Assembly (NCBI RefSeq): GCF_001456935.1
Contig: NZ_KQ758482.1
Coordinates: 910,249 to 974,248 of the forward strand
Direction of reading: 5' to 3'
From: [Bacillus] enclensis
GTDB taxonomy: Bacteria > Bacillota > Bacilli > Bacillales > Bacillaceae_B
Length of the DNA stretch: 64,000 bases
In this document: in pieces, positions 1 to 8,370 of the stretch
Numbering within the stretch: position 1 is the first letter of the stretch
Layout of the letters: each line of letters begins with the position of its first letter
Notes under the pieces: model-generated
Database searches by the model: none
What the model was told of the DNA's origin: nothing
The model's input: the letters and a program-made list of their open reading frames with translations, nothing else
Made by a program: the position numbers and the translations under genes

Positions 1-152
1 ATCTCGTAATAGTGGATCATCTTCATCGTTTTTGTCAGTTGCGTCAGTCTCGGAATGATCCCAAGCACCGTCAAGAAGGCTACAAAGCCGGAACCCACTG
101 CCAAACCACCAGCAAAACCAATAAACAGGGTCAGGATCACACTAATCGTCAT
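1..152 (-). CDS. spoVAB: SpoVAB, stage V sporulation protein AB (partial, N-terminal part)
   Basis: The gene runs off the left edge; about 50 codons are visible, beginning with ATG at 152. The N-terminus reads as a hydrophobic membrane segment (MTISVILTLFIGFAGGLAVG) followed by a basic stretch, which I recognise as SpoVAB. In Bacillus the SpoVA proteins form the inner-membrane channel that loads dipicolinic acid into the forespore and releases it at germination; the exact role of AB is not settled. The start codon lies 11 bases inside the end of spoVAA, so the two genes are translationally coupled in the usual spoVAA-spoVAB order. Confidence 0.9.
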   Translation of the reverse strand, partial: MTISVILTLFIGFAGGLAVGSGFVAFLTVLGIIPRLTQLTKTMKMIHYYE

Positions 153-762
153 CTAATCTCTTCATACTTTCTTTGTTTTCATTCATGATTACGTATTGAT
201 CGAGATCCTGCTGGTAATTGAACATTTCTATTTCCAGCGGGCTCGGTTCTTCATTCAGCCTCTTACGGAAAATATGATTAAAGAATAGAATCATACCGAG
301 ACCCAGTCCAAATGAATATGGAATCTGGAACATGAGCGGATGCGGGTCCACTTCACCTGTAATGAAATGGTACAGTGTCTGATGGACTTCCCTCATACTC
401 ACATCTTCATGAAAATTCATGATGGCCATTGCTGCACCTATGAACAACAGAAGCCATACGCCTGCGAATAACGGAAGGGAGACCTTCTTCTTTTCATAAA
501 TGACTTCTATTATGCTCTGTGCAGGCCCGATCGTCTGGAATTCCAACCCGGGATGATGCATAGAGACCCTGCTGATCACAGTCATGATATCGATGACAAT
601 GATATTCCGGTCAGAAGGAGCCACCTGGTGGATATTTATACGTTTCAGGTCCTCAAGCAGCCCATCAGGAGCGATGATCTGCGCCAATTGACCGAGATTG
701 ACTAGACTTTCTGACTTTACTTGAACACGATGCCTCAGCCGAATGTACACAATTCCTTCCAT
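142..762 (-). CDS. spoVAA: SpoVAA, stage V sporulation protein AA
   Basis: A 206-residue protein, the same length as B. subtilis SpoVAA. It starts MEGIVYIRLRHRVQV, has a soluble N-terminal domain of about 90 residues, then two membrane segments (about 97-117 and 150-168) and an acidic C-terminal tail ending in DDD. A longer in-frame reading to 885 exists, but the ATG at 762 has a good ribosome site (AGGAAGTGA) and matches the family start. It is the first gene of the spoVA operon, which makes the dipicolinic acid channel in the forespore membrane. A SigG-type promoter lies just upstream. Confidence 0.93.
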   Translation of the reverse strand: MEGIVYIRLRHRVQVKSESLVNLGQLAQIIAPDGLLEDLKRINIHQVAPSDRNIIVIDIMTVISRVSMHHPGLEFQTIGPAQSIIEVIYEKKKVSLPLFAGVWLLLFIGAAMAIMNFHEDVSMREVHQTLYHFITGEVDPHPLMFQIPYSFGLGLGMILFFNHIFRKRLNEEPSPLEIEMFNYQQDLDQYVIMNENKESMKRLDDD

Positions 763-803
763 GCTGTTCACTTCCTGAAAACATGATTTTCCCCTCGTAC
801 CAA

Positions 804-833
804 TAGTATGGTTAAACGGAAATAATTTATGTA
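804..833 (-). promoter_or_regulatory. SigG promoter of the spoVA operon
   Basis: On the minus strand the sequence TACATA (828-833) is followed after exactly 17 bases by CATACTA (804-810). The -10 is a full match to the SigG consensus and the -35 differs at one base from TGMATA. It lies about 40 bases upstream of the spoVAA start. Late forespore expression of spoVA from SigG is established in B. subtilis; its assignment here rests on the motif and position. Confidence 0.75.
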
Positions 834-942
834 AGGGCGAAGAACCCCGATATGTATGGATAAAGCAACAAAGAAGCTGGAACAAAATCTAAAATCCCAT
901 GTCTAAAGACGAACATTATAGAGTGTACTCTAAACAACGCTC

Positions 943-1160
943 ATGATTTCCGTGCAAGACTTCGCTTTCCGCGGGTAGCCTCCTCAAACTTCGAGAGGAA
1001 ACTGTCCAGCTACAGGGCTTAGAGGCACATGTCATAAGCCAAACCGACCAAGAAGGCAAAGAACGCCTTCGTGGCCGATTCGTCTTATGCCACACGCCTC
1101 TGAACAAAGCCCTTCCGCTTTTCTTGTAGGAGTCTTCGTCTTGCACTCCAATCAACCGCT
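943..1160 (-). repeat. Dispersed long-hairpin repeat, copy R1 (long form)
   Basis: A non-coding element of about 215 bases. Outer arms GTGCAAGAC (952-960) and GTCTTGCAC (1138-1146) are perfectly complementary. Inside are further nested arms: AGGGCTTAGAGGC with GCCTCT and AAGCCCT, then CATAAG with CTTATG, then GAAGGC with GCCTTC around a short loop (AAAGAAC). Related units occur at 13.6, 22.3, 29.6 and 37.1 kb. It lies between spoVAA and the sigF terminator. The chance reading frame across it is not a gene. Confidence 0.85.
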
Positions 1161-1196
1161 GAATGAGCTAAACCCTAAATAAGCAATGAAGAAATT

Positions 1197-1245
1197 AAAA
1201 ACCCGAACTAATTTGCCTTATCTCATGCAAATTAGTTCGGGTTTT
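1197..1245 (-). terminator. Rho-independent terminator of the sigF operon
   Basis: A near-perfect hairpin with 19-base arms (1197-1215 and 1227-1245) around an 11-base loop. On the minus strand it is followed by a T-rich run. It lies about 35 bases past the sigF stop. Confidence 0.9.
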
Positions 1246-1279
1246 ACTTAGACTAAATCACTTTTGTCCTAGCCTCATT

Positions 1280-2041
1280 TCATTCTGTATACATATGTTC
1301 CTTCATGGTCTGCAGGATTTTCTTTTCAAGCCTGGATACCTGCACCTGCGATATTCCAAGCCGCTCGGCAACCTCAGACTGGGTCTGGTCTTTGTAGTAC
1401 CTCAAATATACGATCAACCTCTCCCTGTCATCCAATTCCCTTATCGCTTCCTTAAGTGCGATCTTATCAAACCACTTATGATCCGCATTGTCTGCAATCT
1501 GGTCGAGCAGGGTGATGGGATCCCCGTCATTTTCATAAACCGTTTCATGAATCGATGAAGGGGCCCTGCTTGCTTCCTGGGCCATGATCACTTCCTCGAC
1601 CGAATATTCCAGATGCTCTGCGAGTTCACCCACAGTCGGCACCCTCCCGAACTTTTTGGAGAGTTCATCCTTTGCCTTACGGATTTTATTTCCCATTTCC
1701 TTCAAGGAACGGCTTACTTTCACGGTACCGTCATCCCTGATGAAGCGCTGGATCTCGCCGATGATCATCGGAACGGCATACGTCGAAAATTTCACATCAT
1801 AGCTTAAGTCAAACTTATCCACTGATTTCAGCAGCCCGATACAGCCGATTTGGAACAGATCATCCGGTTCATATCCCCGGTTCAGGAAACGCTGCACCAC
1901 TGACCATACGAGTCTCATGTTTTTCTGCACAATGGTATCCCGTGCAGTCTGATCACCCGCCTGGCTCTGCTTGATGAGTTCCTTCACTTCATGATCCTTC
2001 AAAAAAGGCTGGGATTTTTCATTTTTCACTTCGACATCCAT
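1280..2041 (-). CDS. sigF: RNA polymerase sigma factor SigF (forespore-specific)
   Basis: A 253-residue sigma-70 family protein, nearly the length of B. subtilis SigF. Region 2 holds GYEPDDLFQIGCIGLL and the -10 recognition helix; region 3 has VKVSRSLKEMGNKIRKA; region 4 ends in the helix-turn-helix QSEVAERLGISQVQVSRLEK. A GTG six bases further upstream is in frame, but AAGGAG is only two bases from it and eight bases from the ATG at 2041, so the ATG is chosen. SigF is the first compartment-specific sigma factor of the forespore, held inactive by SpoIIAB. It is the last gene of the spoIIAA-spoIIAB-sigF operon, 12 bases after spoIIAB. Confidence 0.97.
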   Translation of the reverse strand: MDVEVKNEKSQPFLKDHEVKELIKQSQAGDQTARDTIVQKNMRLVWSVVQRFLNRGYEPDDLFQIGCIGLLKSVDKFDLSYDVKFSTYAVPMIIGEIQRFIRDDGTVKVSRSLKEMGNKIRKAKDELSKKFGRVPTVGELAEHLEYSVEEVIMAQEASRAPSSIHETVYENDGDPITLLDQIADNADHKWFDKIALKEAIRELDDRERLIVYLRYYKDQTQSEVAERLGISQVQVSRLEKKILQTMKEHMYTE

Positions 2042-2053
2042 AGGCACGACTCC

Positions 2054-2497
2054 TTAATTGCATAGCGCTTTACTATTGGTCAAGTGCTTTTTCAATCTAA
2101 CAGTGGTGCCTGTACCCGGTTGTGATGACACTTCTACCTCGTCCATGAAATTTTCCATAATGGTAAAGCCCATTCCCGAGCGTTCGAGTTCAGGTTTGGA
2201 CGTATATAAAGGCTGTCTTGCCTCTTCCACATCTCCAATGCCGACTCCCTCATCCCGGATCGTCATATCAATGAATCCATCTTCTTCCATAATGACCGAG
2301 ATATAGACGGTCCCGCTTGGATTGTTTTCATACCCGTGGATGATGGCATTCGTGACTGCTTCAGAGACCACTGTCTTGATTTCAGTCAATTCATCCATAG
2401 TCGGATCCAGCTGCGCGATAAAAGATGCGACAGTCACCCGGGCAAACGATTCATTTTGACTCAGGGAACTGAATTGAATGTTCATTTCGTTTCTCAT
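2054..2497 (-). CDS. spoIIAB: Anti-sigma F factor and serine kinase SpoIIAB
   Basis: A 147-residue GHKL-type ATPase/kinase. The N-box is [10 protein letters not shown], followed by the G1 motif RDEGVGI and the G2 motif [13 protein letters not shown]. The N-terminal block ([20 protein letters not shown]) is nearly identical to the B. subtilis protein. SpoIIAB binds and silences SigF and phosphorylates SpoIIAA, which makes the switch reversible. The gene starts two bases after the spoIIAA stop. Confidence 0.97.
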   Translation of the reverse strand: MRNEMNIQFSSLSQNESFARVTVASFIAQLDPTMDELTEIKTVVSEAVTNAIIHGYENNPSGTVYISVIMEEDGFIDMTIRDEGVGIGDVEEARQPLYTSKPELERSGMGFTIMENFMDEVEVSSQPGTGTTVRLKKHLTNSKALCN

Positions 2498-2499
2498 AT

Positions 2500-2850
2500 T
2501 CAGGCGACCCCCAATCTTTGTAATGCATTTTCTTCGGAAGGTTCAAGACGGATGATCTTAAACAATCCGGACATTTCAAATAATCGGTTGACTGCAGGGG
2601 AAATTGCGCAAACCACCATTTCTCCATGCTTTTGTTTTATTTGTTTGTATCGCCCTAATATGACACCCAGCCCCGAGCTGTCCATGAAGCCGAGTTCTTC
2701 CAAATTCAAAATGATATGTTTGATATTTTCACTTTCGATAATCCTTGAAGATTGTTCCCTTAATTCTTCTGCCGTATGATGATCCAGTTCTCCACTAAGA
2801 CGTATACACAACACATCTTTTTTCACTTCCAGGTTAATAGCAAGACTCAC
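2500..2850 (-). CDS. spoIIAA: Anti-anti-sigma factor SpoIIAA
   Basis: A 116-residue STAS-domain protein. The phosphorylation loop [14 protein letters not shown] places the target serine at position 58, as in B. subtilis. When dephosphorylated by SpoIIE it captures SpoIIAB and frees SigF. Translation begins at GTG (2848-2850) after AGAAGGAGG. It is the first gene of the sigF operon, with a SigH-like promoter upstream and dacF 115 bases further upstream. Confidence 0.97.
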   Translation of the reverse strand: MSLAINLEVKKDVLCIRLSGELDHHTAEELREQSSRIIESENIKHIILNLEELGFMDSSGLGVILGRYKQIKQKHGEMVVCAISPAVNRLFEMSGLFKIIRLEPSEENALQRLGVA

Positions 2851-2883
2851 TATCAGAAAGCCTCCTTCTCTGTCGTATAGTGA

Positions 2884-2915
2884 GTCATTTCGCTATTATG
2901 CTGCAGATATCCTTC
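2884..2915 (-). promoter_or_regulatory. Candidate SigH promoter of spoIIAA-spoIIAB-sigF
   Basis: On the minus strand GAAGGATAT (2907-2915) matches the SigH -35 pattern RNAGGAWWW. About 12 bases further on, AGCGAAATG resembles RNNGAATWW with one core mismatch. The position, about 35-65 bases upstream of spoIIAA, fits known SigH control of this operon in B. subtilis. Read-through from dacF is also expected. Confidence 0.5.
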
Positions 2916-2965
2916 TCTGTGACAAAACTAGAAGAAATTCGCCAGGATAAGTGCTTTTTTTCGCG

Positions 2966-4132
2966 TCAGTTACCAACTTTCGTAAACATCCCGAAGGAAC
3001 GCTTGAATAACTGCCACCAGCTTGCTTCATTTACATCCTGTTTGGCCACAAGCTCGCTTTCGAGGACTTTCTTCCCTTTATTCTTAATCACAAGTGTCCC
3101 CACCTTATCCCCTTTTTTAACAGGGGCTTTTAAGTCTTTGGACAGTGTCACTTTTTGTTCGACCTTATCAAGTTTTTCGCCTTTTTTGGCAAGGATGGAG
3201 ATCGGTTCGTCGGTCACCGCCTGCACCTTGCTCTCCTGCCCTTTGGATACTTTCACCTGTGAAAGCTGTTCGCCTTTCTTGAACATCGGTTTGGTCTGAT
3301 ATTGATTGAAAGCATAGTCAAGCATCTTTGTCACTTCACTGTTTCTCTCTTTGGGAGTGGAGGCACCGAATACGACTGCAATGACCCTCATATTCCCTTT
3401 TTTCGCCGTCGCAGTCAGGCAGTATTTCGCTTCATTTGTGAAACCTGTTTTCAACCCGTCCACTCCGTCATAAAAACGGACCAGTTTATTCGTATTGACG
3501 AGCCAGAATTTATTTTCAGTGTTTTCCCTGAGGTAGGACTCGTAAGTGCCGGTAAACTTTGTGATCTCATTATATTTGAGCAATTCTTTAGCCATCATGC
3601 TCATATCATGTGCAGAACTATAATGATCCTTTGCAGGAAGACCGGTCGGATTCTGGAATTGTGTATCCTTCAACCCGATCTCTTTTGCCTTTTTATTCAT
3701 CTTCTCCACGAATGCCTCTTCGCTTCCCGCAATATGCTCGGCCATCGCTACAGACGCATCGTTTGCCGACCCGATCGCAATACCGGTCAGCATCTCTTTG
3801 ACCGTCATCGATTCCCCGGGCTCGAGGAAGATCTGAGACCCGCCCATAGAAGCGGCGTATTCACTCGTACGGACTTTGTCATCCCATTTGATCTGCCCAT
3901 TTTCCAGTGCTTCCATGATCAAAAGCATCGTCATGATCTTCGTCATCGAAGCAGGCGCCAGCCTTTCATGACTGTTTTTGTCATATAGAACAGCCCCTGT
4001 GTCCCGTTCAATCAAAACAGCAGACTTCGCAGCCTGAGCGAGTTCCGATTTATTTTCCTGTGCAAAACCAAGTGAAGGGAATAGTGACGCTATTAGAATG
4101 AATGCTGCCATTATACAACTAACACGTTTCAT
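2966..4132 (-). CDS. dacF: D-alanyl-D-alanine carboxypeptidase DacF (forespore PBP)
   Basis: A 388-residue S11 family penicillin-binding protein. It has an N-terminal signal peptide (MKRVSCIMAAFILIASLFPS, cleavage near the AQ at 24-25), then SMTK (Ser62-Lys65), SAN (123-125) and KTG (229-231) in the usual order and spacing. The C-terminal third is the beta-rich PBP5-C domain and ends with an amphipathic tail. DacF trims peptidoglycan stem peptides and helps set spore cortex cross-linking. It lies directly upstream of the sigF operon, as in B. subtilis, and has its own SigF promoter. Confidence 0.95.
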   Translation of the reverse strand: MKRVSCIMAAFILIASLFPSLGFAQENKSELAQAAKSAVLIERDTGAVLYDKNSHERLAPASMTKIMTMLLIMEALENGQIKWDDKVRTSEYAASMGGSQIFLEPGESMTVKEMLTGIAIGSANDASVAMAEHIAGSEEAFVEKMNKKAKEIGLKDTQFQNPTGLPAKDHYSSAHDMSMMAKELLKYNEITKFTGTYESYLRENTENKFWLVNTNKLVRFYDGVDGLKTGFTNEAKYCLTATAKKGNMRVIAVVFGASTPKERNSEVTKMLDYAFNQYQTKPMFKKGEQLSQVKVSKGQESKVQAVTDEPISILAKKGEKLDKVEQKVTLSKDLKAPVKKGDKVGTLVIKNKGKKVLESELVAKQDVNEASWWQLFKRSFGMFTKVGN

Positions 4133-4182
4133 TTAACTGTCCTCCAATCTAAATCTCTCAATTTAATCAATACTTATAGAAC

Positions 4183-4211
4183 CATTTTTTCCATCGGAAC
4201 CATTTTTATAC
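4183..4211 (-). promoter_or_regulatory. SigF promoter of dacF
   Basis: On the minus strand GTATA (4207-4211) is followed after 14 bases by GGAAAAAATG (4183-4192). This fits the SigF consensus -10 GGNNANAHTR at every fixed position. It ends about 50 bases upstream of the dacF ATG. dacF is an established SigF target, and this link makes sigF feed back on itself through read-through. Confidence 0.7.
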
Positions 4212-4233
4212 AAATAAAATAGAAATTATAAAA

Positions 4234-4276
4234 GACGGAGTATTAACTCTTTTGCTATTTACAAAAAAGCTCCGTC
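4234..4276 (-). terminator. Inverted repeat, possible second terminator insulating dacF
   Basis: GACGGAG (4234-4240) and CTCCGTC (4270-4276) enclose an inner CTTTTG/CAAAAAAG pairing. Read on the minus strand the stem is followed by TTTTATAATTT, a weak terminator shape. It lies between the pdp terminator and the dacF promoter. Confidence 0.4.
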
Positions 4277-4458
4277 AGCTTTTCTTTGAAGCAGAGGGTT
4301 TAAGTCGAATCGAAATGATCTGTTGATTTCTTCATTTTTAATGGATTTTGATTGAAATCCGCACGTCAGGCATGATCAAAGCATACTGGATGCTGGATTT
4401 ATCGTTGTTTGAGGTTTCGAGCGCTGATTTAGGGAGGCCTTTTTAAGGTGGATTGAAG

Positions 4459-4588
4459 GAATCTTTCGATTTGGCAGGTTAATCTTCGAATTCAGGGCGA
4501 TAATCTTTTAATTTTACCCATTAATCTTTCAATTTTCCGCGTTAATCTTTTAATTCTGCAAATAATTCCGTCGTTTGTAAAAATAAGG
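4459..4588 (+). repeat. Five-unit periodic array, family A, copy A1
   Basis: Five consecutive units at 4459-4479, 4480-4500, 4501-4521, 4522-4542 and 4543-4562 (21, 21, 21, 21 and 20 bases). Each opens with a form of TAATCTTNNAATT; the rest of each unit varies. They are followed by a tail, TAATTCCGTC then GTTTGTAAAAATAAGG, to 4588. Copies with the same architecture lie at 44.9 and 45.5 kb. The array occupies the gap between dacF and pdp. No protein, CRISPR or known regulatory motif accounts for it. Confidence 0.85.
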
Positions 4589-4624
4589 GAATTCCCACCC
4601 TCATCCCACTTGATCACTGAACAA

Positions 4625-4669
4625 CAAAAAAAGCCCCTGCAAAAGGAATGATCCTTTCACAAAGGCTTT
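4625..4669 (-). terminator. Terminator of deoB-punA-pdp
   Basis: On the minus strand AAAGCC pairs with GGGCTTT around an inner GAAAGGA/TCCTTT stem, followed by TTTTTTTG. It starts about 12 bases after the pdp stop. Confidence 0.8.
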
Positions 4670-4680
4670 AATTTTAATGA

Positions 4681-5985
4681 TTAATCTGTGATCTCCGTGT
4701 GAATTAATGTCGGAGCTTCCACTTTTTCAGAAGAGACCTTGATGCTTTCATACAGTTTATTTTTTACATCTTCAATATCTTCCTGGTTGCTGTAAATGGT
4801 AACGAGGGATTCACCGGCTTTTACTTCATCGCCGATTTTCTTGCGCAGCTCAAGTCCCACTGCCAGATCGATCACTGAATCCTTGGTCGCCCTTCCGGCT
4901 CCGAGCCACATCGCTGCCGTACCCACTGAATCTGCGATGATTTCTGATACAAAGCCGTCTTCCTTCGCTTGAAGTTCAACCTTGAATTGAGCTTGAGGCA
5001 GCCTGGATGGATCGTCGACAACAGAAGCATCCCCTCCCTGTGATTCAAGGAAAACCTTAAAGCTTTCAAGGGCTGAGCCGTCCTCGATTGCTTTTTTCAA
5101 TAATTCCCTTGCTTCTTTTAATGATGAAGCTTTTTCGGCTAGGAAAACCATGTGACTTCCGAGCGTCAAACATAATTCGGTCAAGTCATCCGGACCTTCA
5201 CCTTTGAGGGTGTCGATCGCTTCTTTAACTTCCAATGCGTTCCCGATTGCAAATCCAAGCGGCTGGCTCATATCAGAGATGACTGCCATTGTTTTTCTTC
5301 CGACGTTATTCCCGATGTTCACCATCGCTTTTGCAAGGTTTTCAGAGTCCTGAAGTGTTTTCATGAACGCTCCTGCACCTGTTTTGACATCAAGCACAAT
5401 CGCATCTGCACCCGCTGCGATTTTCTTGCTCATGATGGAGCTTGCGATCAGCGGGATGGAGTTGACCGTTGCAGTCACATCTCGCAATGAATAAAGTTTT
5501 TTATCCGCAGGCGTTAGATTTCCGCTTTGTCCGATGACGGCTAATTTATTTTTATTCACCAAACGGATGAATTCGTCGTTTTCAATCTCTACGTGAAAGC
5601 CTTCTACTGCTTCAAGTTTGTCAATCGTCCCGCCGGTATGACCAAGTCCGCGGCCGCTCATTTTCGCTACAGGCACTCCGACAGATGCTACCAGTGGTCC
5701 AAGTACAAGAGTCGTCGTATCACCGACGCCGCCTGTTGAATGCTTGTCTACTTTTATTCCTTCAATTGCCGACAGATCAATCTGATCTCCAGACTCGACC
5801 ATCGCCATCGTTAAATCAGCACGTTCCCTTTCACTCATATCCTTGAAAAAGATTGCCATCGTCAGGGCACTCACCTGATAATCAGGGATGGTCCCGTCTG
5901 TATACCCATTTATAATGAATTGGATTTCTTCCGTTGTCAGTTCTTTGCCTTCGCGCTTCTTTTCAATAAGATCTACCATTCTCAT
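4681..5985 (-). CDS. pdp: Pyrimidine-nucleoside phosphorylase
   Basis: A 434-residue protein, one residue longer than B. subtilis Pdp. It has the thymidine/pyrimidine phosphorylase signature [16 protein letters not shown] in the N-terminal half, preceded by [15 protein letters not shown] at the phosphate-binding loop. The C-terminal domain resembles a biotinyl-like fold. It splits uridine, deoxyuridine and thymidine with phosphate to base plus (deoxy)ribose-1-phosphate. A GTG 15 bases upstream is in frame, but GGGGGA is seven bases before the ATG at 5985, so that start is used. It follows punA by 59 bases and is the last gene of the nucleoside operon. Confidence 0.95.
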   Translation of the reverse strand: MRMVDLIEKKREGKELTTEEIQFIINGYTDGTIPDYQVSALTMAIFFKDMSERERADLTMAMVESGDQIDLSAIEGIKVDKHSTGGVGDTTTLVLGPLVASVGVPVAKMSGRGLGHTGGTIDKLEAVEGFHVEIENDEFIRLVNKNKLAVIGQSGNLTPADKKLYSLRDVTATVNSIPLIASSIMSKKIAAGADAIVLDVKTGAGAFMKTLQDSENLAKAMVNIGNNVGRKTMAVISDMSQPLGFAIGNALEVKEAIDTLKGEGPDDLTELCLTLGSHMVFLAEKASSLKEARELLKKAIEDGSALESFKVFLESQGGDASVVDDPSRLPQAQFKVELQAKEDGFVSEIIADSVGTAAMWLGAGRATKDSVIDLAVGLELRKKIGDEVKAGESLVTIYSNQEDIEDVKNKLYESIKVSSEKVEAPTLIHTEITD

Positions 5986-6044
5986 TTTTCGTTCCCCCAC
6001 TTCTATTGATTTTAGTTTTCCCTATTACAGGGAGAATCGATACG

Positions 6045-6860
6045 TTAGATGGACTTAACTATTTCCTTCACATATGACAGGAAGTTAGCGCGCACCATTT
6101 CGGTAGTTTCGATTACTTCATCATGTGAAAGCGGCTGATCCAATATTCCTGCAGCCATATTTGAAATGCAGGAGATTCCAAGGACCCTGATCCCGGCATG
6201 GCGGGCAACGATCACTTCAGGTACTGTTGACATTCCCACAGCGTCTCCACCCAACGTACGCACAAGCTTGACTTCGGCAGGCGTCTCATACACAGGACCG
6301 GTATTCCCTACATATACACCTTCTTGAATCTTCAAGGAAAGTCCGTCCGCGATTTCACGGGCCTTTTGACGAAGTTCTTTATCATACGCCTGGGACATAT
6401 CCGGGAACCTGTCGCCAAGGCGTGAATCGTTCGGTCCAATCAGAGGGTTTCCTCCCATATTATTGATATGATCGGAAATCAACATTAAATCTCCGGCTTC
6501 GAAATTTTCGTTGACCCCGCCTGCAGCGTTGGTCACGATGAGGATTTCCACACCAAGTTCTTTCATGACGCGTACAGGGAATGTCACTTTGTCAAATCCG
6601 TATCCTTCGTAGTAATGAAAACGCCCCTGCATCGCAACGACTTCCTGTCCGGACAGCTGTCCGAACACCAATTGTCCTGCATGACCGGCCACTGTTGAAA
6701 CCGGAAAATCCGGTATCTCTTTATAAGGGATTTTAACGGAATTCTGGATTTCATCCGCGAGGACCCCTAGTCCTGACCCCAGGATAAGTCCAATCCTGGG
6801 TGATCCCGTATATTGATTTTTCAAATGGTTGGCAGCATTTTGTATCGTTTCAAAATTCAT
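6045..6860 (-). CDS. punA: Purine-nucleoside phosphorylase
   Basis: A 271-residue PNP/MTAP family protein, trimeric type. GLILGSGLG near residue 25 forms the phosphate loop, VEGHAG-like VAGHAGQLVFG follows, and GNTGPVYETPAEVK plus GMSTVPEVIVARH form the base site. It cleaves inosine and guanosine type nucleosides by phosphorolysis. The reading frame extends upstream to 6926, but AAGGAG nine bases before the ATG at 6860 and the family length support this start. It lies between deoB and pdp, so the operon supplies both phosphorylases and the phosphopentomutase that uses their sugar product. Confidence 0.95.
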   Translation of the reverse strand: MNFETIQNAANHLKNQYTGSPRIGLILGSGLGVLADEIQNSVKIPYKEIPDFPVSTVAGHAGQLVFGQLSGQEVVAMQGRFHYYEGYGFDKVTFPVRVMKELGVEILIVTNAAGGVNENFEAGDLMLISDHINNMGGNPLIGPNDSRLGDRFPDMSQAYDKELRQKAREIADGLSLKIQEGVYVGNTGPVYETPAEVKLVRTLGGDAVGMSTVPEVIVARHAGIRVLGISCISNMAAGILDQPLSHDEVIETTEMVRANFLSYVKEIVKSI

Positions 6861-6896
6861 CTTTACCGACTCCTTTTTCTGGGCTGAACATAAAAG

Positions 6897-6933
6897 GAGA
6901 TGAGATGGAGGAATCCCGTCCTCCATTCATCTC
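6897..6933 (-). promoter_or_regulatory. Strong hairpin between deoB and punA
   Basis: Arms 6897-6912 and 6919-6933 pair almost perfectly (one bulged base) around a six-base loop. Read on the minus strand, the stem GAGATGAATGGAGGA is followed by CTTTTATG, a short T-poor run. It may be a partial terminator, an mRNA stabiliser or a processing site setting the deoB to punA ratio. Confidence 0.6.
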
Positions 6934-6961
6934 TATCCCTGTTCTGCCTTGTTTGATTCAT

Positions 6962-8146
6962 TTATTTTAATTGAGTTAAAAAGCTTTTACCGAATTTCGG
7001 CATGTTCACATTGAAGTTATCCGCTACAGTTGCCCCGATGTCAGCGAAGGTTTCCCTCAGAGGGAGTTCATCACCTTTTGAGAAGCGTTTCGAGTAAGCA
7101 AGAAGCGGAACATATTCCCTTGTATGATCGGTTCCAGGTGCCGTCGGATCATTTCCATGATCTGCAGTGATGAGGAGAAGATCATCTTCCGTCATTTTCT
7201 CGAATACTTCCGGAAGACGTGCGTCGAATTCTTCCAGTGCCTTTCCATACCCTTCAGGATCCCTGCGGTGGCCATATAATGCATCGAAATCGACCAGATT
7301 CAGGAAGCTGAGACCGGTAAATGATTCATCGAAGGTTTTGATGAAAACATCCATCCCGTCCATATTGTGTTTCGTACGGACTGCCTTCGTTACCCCCTCA
7401 CCATTATAAATGTCTGAGATCTTACCGAGCGCAATGACATCGAACCCTGAATCCTTCAGCTCATTCATGACAGTACGGTTAAATGGCTTTAACGCATAGT
7501 CATGGCGATTGGATGTCCGCTTGAAGCTTCCCGGCTCTCCGACAAATGGACGGGCAATGACACGACCGACCAGGAATTCTTCGTCCATAGTAATTTCACG
7601 CGCAATTTCACATATTTTATACTGTTCTTCGATAGGGATAATGTCTTCATGAGCGGCGATTTGCAGAACAGGATCTGCAGATGTGTAAACGATCAGCGCC
7701 CCTGTTTCCATATGTTCTTTCCCCAGCTCTTCGATGATCGCAGTACCGCTGGCAGGTTTGTTGCCGATCACGGTCCTTCCTGTCTCCGCCTCAAGTTTTT
7801 GGATCAGCTTTTCAGGAAAGCCGTCTGGATATGTCTTGAATGGCGTATCGATATGAAGCCCCATGATCTCCCAGTGGCCTGTCATGGTGTCCTTCCCAAC
7901 GGACGCCTCCTGCATCTTCGTATAATAAGCAAGCGGAGAATCTGCTTTCTCCACCCCTTTGACCTCTTTTATATTCGAAAGACCAAGTTTTTCCATATTG
8001 GGCATATTCAGCCCATTCATATGTTCAGCGATATGACCCAGCGTGTCCGTTCCCTGATCATTGAACAGTTCGGCATCAGGTGCTTCCCCGATTCCCACTG
8101 AATCCATCACGATCAAGTGAACCCTTTTATATGTATAGCTGCTCAT
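6962..8146 (-). CDS. deoB: Phosphopentomutase
   Basis: A 394-residue alkaline-phosphatase superfamily enzyme, identical in length to B. subtilis Drm/DeoB. Metal-binding motifs are visible at both ends: [13 protein letters not shown] near the N-terminus (Asp15), [10 protein letters not shown] containing the catalytic threonine, and [19 protein letters not shown] near the C-terminus. It interconverts ribose-1-phosphate and ribose-5-phosphate (and the deoxy forms) with manganese. RBS AGGAGG lies eight bases before the ATG. It leads the deoB-punA-pdp operon. Confidence 0.96.
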   Translation of the reverse strand: MSSYTYKRVHLIVMDSVGIGEAPDAELFNDQGTDTLGHIAEHMNGLNMPNMEKLGLSNIKEVKGVEKADSPLAYYTKMQEASVGKDTMTGHWEIMGLHIDTPFKTYPDGFPEKLIQKLEAETGRTVIGNKPASGTAIIEELGKEHMETGALIVYTSADPVLQIAAHEDIIPIEEQYKICEIAREITMDEEFLVGRVIARPFVGEPGSFKRTSNRHDYALKPFNRTVMNELKDSGFDVIALGKISDIYNGEGVTKAVRTKHNMDGMDVFIKTFDESFTGLSFLNLVDFDALYGHRRDPEGYGKALEEFDARLPEVFEKMTEDDLLLITADHGNDPTAPGTDHTREYVPLLAYSKRFSKGDELPLRETFADIGATVADNFNVNMPKFGKSFLTQLK

Positions 8147-8312
8147 TTTTAATCCTCCTATTTATAGCTGCTTATCTGCGCATCTTTTTATAACACAACA
8201 AAAAAGCGGTTACATTTTGCATCCTTGTGCGTATCATTCCCTTTACGCTGACGCATCAATCATACGAAAATCACGTCAGAAGTCTGACATCTATATTCTA
8301 CTTTTACGTTAT

Positions 8313-8369
8313 AAAAAAAACAAGAGAGAACCCCTTAAAGTTTGATAAATCTTTAAGAAGTCTCTCTTT
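8313..8369 (-). terminator. Terminator after xerD
   Basis: An extended hairpin with arms 8322-8340 and 8351-8368 and loop 8341-8350. On the minus strand it is followed by eight T residues (8313-8320). It begins directly after the xerD stop. Confidence 0.92.
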
Positions 8370-8370
8370 C

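Noticed and set aside
916..1155. Open frame of 79 codons over hairpin repeat R1
   Set aside because: It lies entirely within a dispersed non-coding repeat. A similar peptide is read from the copy at 29.7 kb only because the DNA repeat is shared. No ribosome site or family supports it.
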